The notes under the pieces: model-generated
Told to the model about the DNA's origin: nothing
The model's input: only the letters and a program-made list of their open reading frames with translations
The model's database searches: none
DNA from: Aeromicrobium sp. PE09-221
GTDB taxonomy: Bacteria; Actinomycetota; Actinomycetes; Propionibacteriales; Nocardioidaceae
Reading direction: 5' to 3'
DNA length: 64,000 nucleotides
NCBI RefSeq assembly: GCF_002174305.1
Contig: NZ_MIJB01000010.1
Span: 62,001-126,000, forward strand
In this document: positions 7,854 through 15,294 of the stretch, one piece after another
How positions within the stretch are numbered: the first letter of the stretch is position 1
How the letters are laid out: every line of letters begins with the position of its first letter
Made by a program: the position numbers and the translations under genes

Positions 7854-8339
7854 TCAGCTGTCGAGGTCGAGCACTCGGTCGCTGCGGGCAGGATCCTCGC
7901 TGTCGCGCACGACGACCACGGGGCAGGAGGCGTGCCGCACCACTGCCTCGCTGACAGAGCCGAGCACGAGGCCCTTGAACCCGCCGAGACCGCGCGGCCC
8001 GACCGCGACCAGGCTCGCCCCCTCGGCGAGCGTCAGCAGTCCGTTCGCGGCGGGACCGCGGGGAGTGGCATAGGAGACCTCGACGGTGCCGTACTGCGAG
8101 ACGAGCGTCCGCGTGTCGGCCATGAGGCGCTCACGGACGGCCTGCTCGAAATCGGCAGCGGGCGGCACATAGCCGTGTTCCCAGGTAGACGGCCGGGGAG
8201 CGGTGCGCAGGGTCCAGGCCCGCGCGATGGTGACCGGGAGACCGGTGACGTCCGCCCACCGCAGCACCCATGCGAGAGCCGTGTCGGCGAAGGCCGAACC
8301 GTCGTGTCCGACGACGATCGGGGAGGAGATGGCGTCCAT
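7854..8339 (-). CDS. Universal stress protein (UspA family)
   Basis: A 161-residue single-domain UspA protein. It begins PIVVGHDGSAFADTALAWVLRWA and has the ATP-binding signature VGPRGLGGFKGLVLGSVSEAVVRHASCPVVVV (pattern GxxGxGG, then GS) near the C-terminus, so ATP binding is likely. USPs are cytoplasmic and linked to starvation or stress. The ATG at 8339 is chosen because a TACCCT box lies 6 bases before it; the upstream in-frame ATG at 8396 would place the promoter inside the gene. Confidence 0.92.
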   Translation of the reverse strand: MDAISSPIVVGHDGSAFADTALAWVLRWADVTGLPVTIARAWTLRTAPRPSTWEHGYVPPAADFEQAVRERLMADTRTLVSQYGTVEVSYATPRGPAANGLLTLAEGASLVAVGPRGLGGFKGLVLGSVSEAVVRHASCPVVVVRDSEDPARSDRVLDLDS

Positions 8340-8345
8340 GGCCTC

Positions 8346-8351
8346 AGGGTA
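8346..8351 (-). promoter_or_regulatory. -10 box TACCCT of the stress protein gene
   Basis: On the minus strand TACCCT (8351-8346) precedes the ATG at 8339 by 6 bases, giving a leaderless transcript. Confidence 0.6.
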
Positions 8352-8464
8352 CCGTCGCGGGAGGCTCACCGTCGGAGCCGTCGTATCGCGCCGCACAGGT
8401 TACAAATCGGTGTCAGGGGCGTTGAATAGCTCTCCGCCCCTCCCCAAGCTCCCGTCACCGCGAT

Positions 8465-8470
8465 TAGGGT
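8465..8470 (+). promoter_or_regulatory. -10 box TAGGGT of the nucleoside operon
   Basis: TAGGGT lies 53 bases before the GTG at 8524, so unlike its neighbours this transcript has a leader. A strong Shine-Dalgarno AGGAGGAGA follows at 8515-8523. Confidence 0.45.
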
Positions 8471-8523
8471 CGGCCACGTGCAGTGAACGTGCCAGACGCG
8501 CTGGTGCGAGACGAGGAGGAGAA

Positions 8524-9600
8524 GTGCGCCATCTGACCAAGGCTGCCGTGCTAGTCGGCGCCGCAGCAGTCGTGCTGAGTGCCTGCGGCACCGCGGCTGA
8601 CAACGACGACAGTGACGACAACGCCGACGGGCAGCAGTGCGAGGCCGTGGAGCTCGAGGGCGATCCACAGGTCGCGCTCGCGTACGACGTGGGCGGACGC
8701 GGGGATCAGTCCTTCAACGACGCGGCCTACGCCGGCCTGGAGAGGGCACAGACCGAGTTCGGCTTCGAGGGCACCGAGGGCGAGGCCGCCTCCGACGAGA
8801 GCGAGGAGGTCCGCGAGCAGCGGCTCCGCGGCTTCGCCGATGACGGTTACAACGTCATCGTGGGCGTCGGCTTCGCGTACAGCGAGTCGGTGGACAAGGT
8901 CGCGCCGGACTACCCCAATGTCTCCTTCGCCGTCATCGACGGCTTCGACCCGACCGAGGACGACGTCAACTGCAATGTCGCCTACCTGACCTATGCCGAG
9001 AATGAGGGCTCGTTCCTCGTCGGTGTCGCGGCGGCCGAGACCACCGAGAGCAACACGGTCGGCTTCGTGGGCGGCGTGAACAATCCGCTCATCCAGAAGT
9101 TCGAGGCCGGCTTCAAGGCGGGCGTCGAGGAGGCCAATCCCGATGCCGAGGTCGTCACGACCTACATCGAGGAGTCCGATCCCCGCGGCTTCGGCGACCC
9201 GGCCGGTGGCCAGGCGGCCGCGGAGGGGCTCATCAACGACGGCGCGGATGTCATCTTCCACGCCGCGGGTGCTTCGGGCATCGGTGTCTTCGATGCCGTG
9301 ACGAGCGCCGATCTCTGGGCGATCGGCGTCGACTCCGATCAGTACCTGACCGCCTCGCCGGAGCAGCAGCCGCATATCCTGACCTCGATGCTCAAGCGGG
9401 TCGACGTCTCGACGTACGACTTCATCGCCGCGGCCTTCGACGGTGAGCCGCTGTCGGGCTACACCGAGTTCACGCTCGCCGACGAGGGTGTCGACTACTC
9501 GACCTCCGGTGACTTCCTCCCCGCGGACCTGGTCACCGAGATCGACGACTACAAGCAGCAGATCATCGACGGCGACCTCGAGGTTCCCGCGGAGCCGTGA
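8524..9600 (+). CDS. BMP-family nucleoside-binding lipoprotein
   Basis: Extracellular substrate-binding protein of a nucleoside ABC importer (BmpA/PnrA family), 358 residues. It has a lipoprotein signal peptide ending in the lipobox LSAC (Cys 21), an acidic linker and the periplasmic-binding fold: LAYDVGGRGDQSFNDAAYAGL, GFVGGVNNPLIQKFEAGFKAG, VIFHAAGASGIGVFDAV and AIGVDSDQYLTA. The first of these is the standard BMP N-terminal ligand loop with GDQSFND. The GTG at 8524 follows AGGAGGAGA closely. It is the first gene of the uptake and salvage operon running to 18125; a hairpin after it can leave the binding protein in excess over the membrane parts. Confidence 0.93.
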   Translation: MRHLTKAAVLVGAAAVVLSACGTAADNDDSDDNADGQQCEAVELEGDPQVALAYDVGGRGDQSFNDAAYAGLERAQTEFGFEGTEGEAASDESEEVREQRLRGFADDGYNVIVGVGFAYSESVDKVAPDYPNVSFAVIDGFDPTEDDVNCNVAYLTYAENEGSFLVGVAAAETTESNTVGFVGGVNNPLIQKFEAGFKAGVEEANPDAEVVTTYIEESDPRGFGDPAGGQAAAEGLINDGADVIFHAAGASGIGVFDAVTSADLWAIGVDSDQYLTASPEQQPHILTSMLKRVDVSTYDFIAAAFDGEPLSGYTEFTLADEGVDYSTSGDFLPADLVTEIDDYKQQIIDGDLEVPAEP

Positions 9601-9614
9601 GACGCTGAATCGAC

Positions 9615-9650
9615 GGCCCGGGGTCGCGCCTGACGGTGCGACCCCGGGCC
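9615..9650 (+). terminator. Intra-operon hairpin after the binding protein gene
   Basis: GGCCCGGGGTCGC (9615-9627) and GCGACCCCGGGCC (9638-9650) form a 13-bp perfect stem with a 10-base loop. Such hairpins after a solute-binding protein gene usually act as partial terminators or 3'-end stabilisers. Confidence 0.75.
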
Positions 9651-9688
9651 TTCGCCCGATCACGACGATGTCAGAGCAGGGGCAGAGC

Positions 9689-11182
9689 ATGCAGGTGGAG
9701 CTGCGGGGGATCGCCAAGCGCTTTCCCGGCGTCATCGCCAATCACGATGTCGACCTCACGATCCGAGCCGGGGCCGTCCACGCCCTCATCGGCGAGAACG
9801 GCGCCGGGAAGTCGACTCTCATGAAGATCCTCTACGGCGTCCAGGGCGCGGACGACGGCACCATCGTCGTCGACGGCCGGGAACGGCATTTCTCCTCGCC
9901 GACCGATGCGATCGAGGCCGGCATCGGTATGGTGTTCCAGCACTTCATGCTTGCCGACAATCTCACCGTGCTCGAGAACATCGTGCTCGGCGCGGAGAAG
10001 ATGCACGGCATCGGCGAGAAGGCTCGCGGACGGGTCCGTGAGATCTCCGCCGAGTTCGGCTTCGATATCGACCCCGACGTCCGTGTCGCCGAACTGGGGG
10101 TGGCCGCGCGACAGCGCGTCGAGATCCTCAAGGTGCTGTACCGCGGAGCGCGACTGATCATCCTCGACGAGCCGACGGCGGTCCTGGTGCCGCAAGAGGT
10201 GGAGGTTCTCTTCGCCAATCTGCGCGAGCTCGTCGCCTCGGGCTGCTCGGTGCTGTTCATCTCCCATAAGCTCGACGAGGTGCTCCAGATCGCCGACGAC
10301 ATCACGGTGATGCGGCGTGGCACCACGGTCGGCACGGCCGACCCGGCGACGGCCACGCGTCAGCAGCTGGCCGAGCTGATGGTCGGGGCCGAACTGCCGA
10401 GTCCCGAGCTGAGTGCCGACACGGTGACCGACACGCCGGTGCTCTCGCTGCGCTCCATCTCGCTCGTCGACGACACCGGACGCACCCTGCTGGCCGATCT
10501 GGACCTGACCATCCACCGAGGCGAGATCGTCGGGATCGCCGGTGTCGAGGGCAACGGTCAGACTGAGCTCGTCGAGGTCATCATGGGCATGCGGCGAGCC
10601 ACCGAGGGCAGCATCGTGCTCGCCGAGGAGGACATCACGCGGCTGTCCGTGCGGAAGGTCCGGGAGCGGGGGGTGGGATTCATCCCCGAGGACCGGCATC
10701 GTCACGGTGTGGTCCTCGACTTCTCCCTATGGGAGAACCGGATCCTCGGGCACCAGACCACTGCTCCGGCAGTACGCGGACCGTTGCTCAGTCCCGGCGG
10801 AGCCAGACGGGACGCCGAGCGGATCATCGACGCCTACGACGTGCGGACCCCCTCGGTGCACACCACGGCGCGGGCCCTCTCCGGCGGCAACCAGCAGAAG
10901 TTCATCGTCGGACGAGAGATGAGCGGGGATCCGATCCTGCTGCTCGCCTCGCATCCGACCCGTGGCGTCGACGTCGGTGCCCAAGCCGCCATCTGGGACC
11001 ACATCCGCCGAGCGCGCCAGGAGGGATTGGGCGTGCTGCTGATCTCTGCTGATCTCGACGAGCTCATCGGGCTGTCCGATCGTCTCGAGGTGATCCTGCG
11101 CGGACATTTCACCGCCCAGCTCGATCCTCGCGAAGTCACCGCCCAGGAGCTCGGCACAGCCATGACAGGAGGCGCGGCATGA
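9689..11182 (+). CDS. Nucleoside ABC importer ATPase (two ABC domains)
   Basis: Cytoplasmic ATPase with two fused nucleotide-binding domains, as in BMP-linked nucleoside and sugar importers. Domain 1 has Walker A GENGAGKST, Q-loop VFQHFM and LDEPTAVLVPQE; its ABC signature LGVAARQRVEI is degenerate (no LSGGQ). Domain 2 has a non-canonical Walker A region GVEGNGQTE, signature LSGGNQQKFIVGRE, and ASHPTRGVDVGAQ in place of the usual LDEPTxGVDVG. This asymmetry is normal for RbsA/NupA-like proteins. The ATG at 9689 is preferred because AGGGG stands 6 bases upstream; ATG 9668 is the alternative and would add seven residues. Confidence 0.92.
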   Translation: MQVELRGIAKRFPGVIANHDVDLTIRAGAVHALIGENGAGKSTLMKILYGVQGADDGTIVVDGRERHFSSPTDAIEAGIGMVFQHFMLADNLTVLENIVLGAEKMHGIGEKARGRVREISAEFGFDIDPDVRVAELGVAARQRVEILKVLYRGARLIILDEPTAVLVPQEVEVLFANLRELVASGCSVLFISHKLDEVLQIADDITVMRRGTTVGTADPATATRQQLAELMVGAELPSPELSADTVTDTPVLSLRSISLVDDTGRTLLADLDLTIHRGEIVGIAGVEGNGQTELVEVIMGMRRATEGSIVLAEEDITRLSVRKVRERGVGFIPEDRHRHGVVLDFSLWENRILGHQTTAPAVRGPLLSPGGARRDAERIIDAYDVRTPSVHTTARALSGGNQQKFIVGREMSGDPILLLASHPTRGVDVGAQAAIWDHIRRARQEGLGVLLISADLDELIGLSDRLEVILRGHFTAQLDPREVTAQELGTAMTGGAA

Positions 11183-11265
11183 GCGAGCGCGGCGAGCGAA
11201 CGGTGGGGTCTCTCTCATGCCGGCATCGCCTATTGTTCGTCTTCTTCGAGGCGGTGGCGGCATGA
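11179..11265 (+). CDS. Translationally coupled 28-codon mini-ORF
   Basis: An ATG at 11179 overlaps the stop of the ABC ATPase gene (ATGA, after GGAGGCG), and its own stop overlaps the ATG of the next permease gene (ATGA at 11262-11265). The predicted peptide starts MSERGERT and ends FFEAVAA, 28 residues, with a short hydrophobic LLFVFF stretch. Its start, stop and ribosome-binding context are all placed for coupling, so it may act by passing ribosomes from one gene to the next rather than through its product. Nothing like it is known to me as a family. The first bases (GAGCGAGCGCGGCGAGCG) resemble a short repeat often seen between actinobacterial genes. Confidence 0.45.
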   Translation: MSERGERTVGSLSCRHRLLFVFFEAVAA

Positions 11266-12365
11266 GCCAGCTCGTCCGCCGGGTCACGCAGATGGTGACG
11301 TACTCGATCGTGCCGACCCTGGTGGCGATCGCCGCGGCGCTGCTGGCCACGGCTGCGATCGTCTGGATCTCGGGGGCGCCGGTCGGTGGCTTCCTCGAGG
11401 CCATGCTCTCGGTCCCCGGACAGCGTGATCTGGTGATCATCGTCAACCAGGCCTCGATGATCGCGCTGTCGGCCTTCGCCGCCGCGATCTGCTTCCGCAT
11501 GAATATCTTCAATATCGGCGTCGAGGGGCAGTACATCATCGGCGCATGCGCCGGTGCCTTCTTCGCCGGGTCGGGAATCGTGCCGGGTCCGCTGAACATC
11601 CTCGCCACGCTCGTCGTGGCGATGCTCGCCGGTATGGCGTGGGCGATGATCGCCGCCGTCCTGAACGTCACCCGCGGCGTCAGCGAGGTCATCTCGGCGA
11701 TCATGCTGAACTATGTCGCGCTCACCTTGGCCGGCTATCTCGTGAAGACCTACGGCTCCAAGAGCGGGTACACCTTCACGACCGGCACCATCCCGCCGTC
11801 GAGTCAGCCGCTCGGGTTCGGGATCTTCTCCGGGGCGCCCGATGTCTGGGCCCTCTCGATCCTCGCGGTGATCGTGGCCGTCGGTTACTCCTTCCTGCTC
11901 GGGTGGACGCGCTTCGGCTTCGACCTGCGGACCGCCGGTGAGTCGCGGACCGCGGCCCTGGCCAATGGCATCAATCCGAAGAAGATGGTGCTCATCACGA
12001 TGGCGATCTCCGGTGCGATCGCCGGGCTGGTGTGGATGCCCAGCTTCTTCGGGAGCACGCACACCTTCGGCATCCCCGAGTATTTCCAGCGCGGTCTCGG
12101 TTTCACGGGGCTGGCCGTCGCGCTGCTCGGCCGCAACACGTCCCTGGGCATCTTCTTCGGCGCCACCCTGTTCGCCTTCCTCTCGACGCAGTCGAATCGT
12201 CTGCAGAGCGTGGGCGTCGGCCGCGATGTCGTCGAGATCACCCAGGGCGTGGTGGTGCTGATGGTCGTCATCGCCTTCGAGATCTCCCGGCGGGTCAAGG
12301 CCCGGCGCGAACAGGAGAGCGTCGCCCGAGAACTGGGCGCGACGAGCGAGGGGGTGCGGGCATGA
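11262..12365 (+). CDS. Nucleoside ABC importer permease, first subunit
   Basis: A 367-residue membrane permease of the BMP-type nucleoside importer (branched-chain amino acid/RbsC-like permease fold). About 9-10 hydrophobic segments are seen, with the family landmarks FRMNIFNIGVEGQYIIGA and FGFDLRTAGESRTAALANGIN followed by the GLAVALLGRNTSLGIFFGATLFA segment. It pairs with the next gene to form a heterodimeric channel. The ATG at 11262 is chosen because it overlaps the mini-ORF stop and follows GAGGCGGTGG; an upstream in-frame ATG at 11217 would give a charged extension. Confidence 0.92.
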   Translation: MSQLVRRVTQMVTYSIVPTLVAIAAALLATAAIVWISGAPVGGFLEAMLSVPGQRDLVIIVNQASMIALSAFAAAICFRMNIFNIGVEGQYIIGACAGAFFAGSGIVPGPLNILATLVVAMLAGMAWAMIAAVLNVTRGVSEVISAIMLNYVALTLAGYLVKTYGSKSGYTFTTGTIPPSSQPLGFGIFSGAPDVWALSILAVIVAVGYSFLLGWTRFGFDLRTAGESRTAALANGINPKKMVLITMAISGAIAGLVWMPSFFGSTHTFGIPEYFQRGLGFTGLAVALLGRNTSLGIFFGATLFAFLSTQSNRLQSVGVGRDVVEITQGVVVLMVVIAFEISRRVKARREQESVARELGATSEGVRA

Positions 12366-13603
12366 CGCGCACGATCGCTTCCCCAGCGGCGGTCCGGCAG
12401 GTGCGGTACCTGACGTGGATCGTCGTGCTGGCCGTCCTCATCACCGTGTCCCTCGTGCGCGTGCTGACCGATCAGAACCGCATGACCACGCCTGGCACGC
12501 TGAGGCTCGCACTCATCGCGGCCTGCCCGATCCTGCTCGCCGGCCTCGGCGGTCTGTGGGCCGAGCGCGCCGGGATCGTGAACATCGGCCTCGAGGGCCA
12601 GATGCTGCTGGGCACCTGGGGAGCCGCCTTCTTCGCCTATCACTTCGGCGCCTGGGCGGGAGTCGCCGGCGCCATCGCGATGGGCGCCCTGGGTGGGCTG
12701 CTGCACGGGCTGGCCACCGTCACCTTCGGCGTGGACCACATCATCTCCGGTGTCGCGATCAATATCATCGGCCTCGGAGCCGTCGGCTACCTGGCGCAGA
12801 CCTTCTTCGACGGTTACGAAGGCGGCGGTCCGCGGAATCTGTCGGGATACGCGGTGCCCCGAGAGGTCACCATCCCCGGCATCTCCTCGGCGGCGCGCTG
12901 GGTGTCAGAGCAACGGTGGTTCCTGATCTCGGATGTCGCGGGCGCGATCGCCGGGGTCACCACCCGCCTCTCGCTGCTCACGATCCTCGCCCTGCTGCTC
13001 GTGGCCTTCACGGCGTGGGTGCTGTGGCGAACGCCCTTCGGCCTGAGGCTCAGATCCTGTGGCGAGAGCCCTCAGGCGGCCGAGACACTGGGCGTCAACG
13101 TCTATCTGTACAAGTACATCGCGGTCGTCATCTCGGGCGGTTTCGCCGGACTGGGTGGTGCCTATCTCGCGATGGTGGCCTCCTCGTCGTTCACGACCGG
13201 GCAGACGAATGGACGCGGGTACATCGGCCTGGCGTCGATGATCTTCGGCAACTGGAATCCCACCGGCGTGCTCGCGAGCTCGTTGATGTTCGGGTACGCC
13301 GACGGCATCAGCCTGCTGTCCAATAACGGACCTCTGGTGCACGCCATCCTGCTGCTCCTCGCGGTGCTGTTGCTCGGCTATGCCGCGTTGAAGTTCCGTC
13401 GCGGTGAGCGGATGACGGCCTATGTGGTCGCCGGCATCGCCGTGGCTCTCTTCGCCTGGTATCTGGCGGTGGACTCCGTGCCCTCGGACTTCACCGGCAT
13501 GACCCCCTACATCCTCACCCTGTTCGTGTTGGCAGTGGCCGCGCAACGGCTGCGCATGCCGGCAGCGGACGGAAAACCGTATCGGAAGGGACAAGCCGGA
13601 TGA
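12362..13603 (+). CDS. Nucleoside ABC importer permease, second subunit
   Basis: A 413-residue permease paralogous to its neighbour and longer at the C-terminus. It has multiple membrane segments, the motif WAERAGIVNIGLEGQMLLGTWGAA, FGLRLRSCGESPQAAETLGVN (EAA-like loop contacting the ATPase) and GRGYIGLASMIFGNWNPTGVL. Two extra hydrophobic segments at 385-405 end the protein. It starts within the stop of the first permease gene (ATGA) and its stop overlaps cdd, so uptake and deamination are co-translated. Confidence 0.92.
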   Translation: MTRTIASPAAVRQVRYLTWIVVLAVLITVSLVRVLTDQNRMTTPGTLRLALIAACPILLAGLGGLWAERAGIVNIGLEGQMLLGTWGAAFFAYHFGAWAGVAGAIAMGALGGLLHGLATVTFGVDHIISGVAINIIGLGAVGYLAQTFFDGYEGGGPRNLSGYAVPREVTIPGISSAARWVSEQRWFLISDVAGAIAGVTTRLSLLTILALLLVAFTAWVLWRTPFGLRLRSCGESPQAAETLGVNVYLYKYIAVVISGGFAGLGGAYLAMVASSSFTTGQTNGRGYIGLASMIFGNWNPTGVLASSLMFGYADGISLLSNNGPLVHAILLLLAVLLLGYAALKFRRGERMTAYVVAGIAVALFAWYLAVDSVPSDFTGMTPYILTLFVLAVAAQRLRMPAADGKPYRKGQAG

Positions 13604-14022
13604 GCGCTGGATTCGGATTCACCTCGGCTGCGGCCCCCGTCGACTGGGACGCCCTCACCCGATATGCCACCGAGGTCATGGGCCGGGCCTATGCGCCGTA
13701 CTCGTCCTACCGCGTCGGAGCGGCGGGACTGGTCGAGGACGGCCGAGTGGTGCTCGGCTGCAATGTCGAGAACGCCGCTTACGGCGTGGCCCTGTGCGCG
13801 GAGTGCGGGATGATCTCGGCACTGCACTCGACCGGCGGAGGACGCCTGCGCGCGGTCGCCTGTGTGGACGGCGAGGGGAAGCCGATCATGCCCTGCGGGC
13901 GCTGTCGCCAGCTGATCTGGGAGCACGGAGGAGCGGACTGCCAGGTGCTGACCCCACGAGGCCCGGTGTCGATGTCCGAGGTGCTTCCCGATGCCTTCGA
14001 CGAGACCGACCTGCAGCAGTGA
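13600..14022 (+). CDS. cdd: Cytidine deaminase
   Basis: Deaminates cytidine and deoxycytidine to uridine and deoxyuridine in pyrimidine salvage. The 140-residue size is that of the small tetrameric enzyme. The zinc site is visible: CNVENAAYGVALCAE contains the first Cys ligand and catalytic Glu (CAE), and PCGRCRQ gives the other two Cys ligands. Overlap with the permease (ATGA) places it directly behind nucleoside import. Confidence 0.95.
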   Translation: MSAGFGFTSAAAPVDWDALTRYATEVMGRAYAPYSSYRVGAAGLVEDGRVVLGCNVENAAYGVALCAECGMISALHSTGGGRLRAVACVDGEGKPIMPCGRCRQLIWEHGGADCQVLTPRGPVSMSEVLPDAFDETDLQQ

Positions 14023-14033
14023 CGAGGAGACCT

Positions 14034-14084
14034 ATGCCTGGTGAGTCATCTGCGCGATCTTCCACCGCGGTGGTGGTTGCATGA
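14034..14084 (+). CDS. Translationally coupled 16-codon mini-ORF
   Basis: Downstream of cdd, ACGAGGAGACCT is followed by an ATG at 14034 that opens a 16-codon frame (MPGESSARSS then TAVVVA) whose TGA overlaps the P450 start as ATGA at 14081-14084. The arrangement mirrors the 28-codon ORF in the same operon. The frame crosses a 12-bp palindrome CCACCGCGGTGG at 14062-14073. The P450 gene has no good ribosome-binding site of its own, so ribosomes arriving from this ORF may be needed to start it. Confidence 0.45.
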   Translation: MPGESSARSSTAVVVA

Positions 14085-15289
14085 CGGCCGCCCGCCTGGA
14101 CACCTCGGACCCCGGCTTCCTCGACGATCCCTATCCGGTGCTGGCCGACCTGCGTTCACGGGCGCCGGTGGTGTGGCACGATACCTGGGGCGTCTGGCTC
14201 GCCACGACCCACGGTGCGGTGAGCGCCGTGCTGCGGGACCGGCGCTTCGGTCGGATCTGGACCGATCAGGCGCCCCTCGACGAGATGGAGCCGTTCAACG
14301 CTCTGCATCGCAACCAGATGATGGAGAACGAGCCTCCTGCGCACACCCGGCTGCGCCGTCTGGTCGCGGGAGCCTTCGGCCGTGGCCATGTCGAGCGGAT
14401 GCGCCCGCGCATCGCCGACCTCGCGGCCTCCCTGCTCGACGCTCCCGGAGGGGTGATCGAGCAGGTGAACGACGGTGAACACGTCGACATCCTCGCGGCC
14501 TATGCCGAACCGATGCCCGTCTTCGTCATCGCCGATCTCCTCGGCGTCCCGCGTGCCGATCATCACGACCTGCGGCGGTGGTCGCAGGCGATCGTGCACA
14601 TGTACGAGCCCGATGTCGATGCCGACACGAGGAATGCGGCCATCGAGGCGAGCGAGGCGTTCTCCGGCTATGTGCGGGGCGTCGTGGCCCATCGCCGGGA
14701 TCACCCCGGTGAGGACCTCATCACCGACCTGATCGCCGAACGCGATGGCGGCACTCGTCTGAGCGAGGACGAGCTCGTCGCCTCGGTGGTGCTGCTGCTG
14801 AACGCCGGGCACGAGGCATCGGTCAATGTGTTCGGCAACGGCATGCATGCGCTGCTGGCCGATCGTCCGCAGCTGGCGCGCGTCAGCGGTGGTGAGGTAT
14901 CCGTCGAGACGGCGCTCGAGGAGCTCATCCGCTACGACGCTCCGCTGCAGCTGTTCGAGCGCACGGCGACCGGAGACATCGAGGTTGAGGGAGTCACGAT
15001 CCGCGAGGGTCAGAAGGTGGCCTGTCTGATGGGCTCGGCGAATCGGGACGCCGCGGTCTTCGAGCGTGCCGACGAGTTCGACGTCGCGCGCGACCCTAAT
15101 CCGCACGTGGGCTTCGGCATGGGTCTGCATTTCTGCCTCGGCGCCCCGCTGGCGCGCCTCGAGCTGCAGTTGACGATCGGTGCTCTGCTCGACCGGTTGC
15201 CCGCTCTGGCTCTCGCCGAGCCCGCGCCGCGCCGTCCGACCTGGGTGCTGCGCGGTTACGAGAGCATCCCCGTACGAGCGAAGGAGTGA
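14081..15289 (+). CDS. Cytochrome P450
   Basis: A soluble 402-residue class I bacterial P450. The heme-binding loop FGMGLHFCLGAPLAR has the thiolate at Cys352; the ExxR pair is E281/R284. The I-helix reads NAGHEAS (241-247): the usual acid-threonine pair is replaced by Glu-Ala-Ser, so the conserved Thr used for proton delivery is missing and a Ser follows. The gene lies between cdd and the pyrimidine-nucleoside phosphorylase, overlapping the latter's upstream region (GTGA at 15286-15289), so it is part of the nucleoside operon. No ferredoxin or reductase gene is adjacent. A substrate related to modified nucleosides is a guess from context. Confidence 0.92.
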   Translation: MTAARLDTSDPGFLDDPYPVLADLRSRAPVVWHDTWGVWLATTHGAVSAVLRDRRFGRIWTDQAPLDEMEPFNALHRNQMMENEPPAHTRLRRLVAGAFGRGHVERMRPRIADLAASLLDAPGGVIEQVNDGEHVDILAAYAEPMPVFVIADLLGVPRADHHDLRRWSQAIVHMYEPDVDADTRNAAIEASEAFSGYVRGVVAHRRDHPGEDLITDLIAERDGGTRLSEDELVASVVLLLNAGHEASVNVFGNGMHALLADRPQLARVSGGEVSVETALEELIRYDAPLQLFERTATGDIEVEGVTIREGQKVACLMGSANRDAAVFERADEFDVARDPNPHVGFGMGLHFCLGAPLARLELQLTIGALLDRLPALALAEPAPRRPTWVLRGYESIPVRAKE

Positions 15290-15294
15290 ACACG

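Noticed and set aside
7847-7860. 14-bp palindrome CAGCTGATCAGCTG as an operator
   Set aside because: It lies at the convergent ends of two genes and includes the stress protein stop codon; too short and badly placed for regulation.
11179-11265. Linker as a MITE or insertion sequence remnant
   Set aside because: No terminal inverted repeats; the exact start/stop overlaps are better explained as a coupling ORF.
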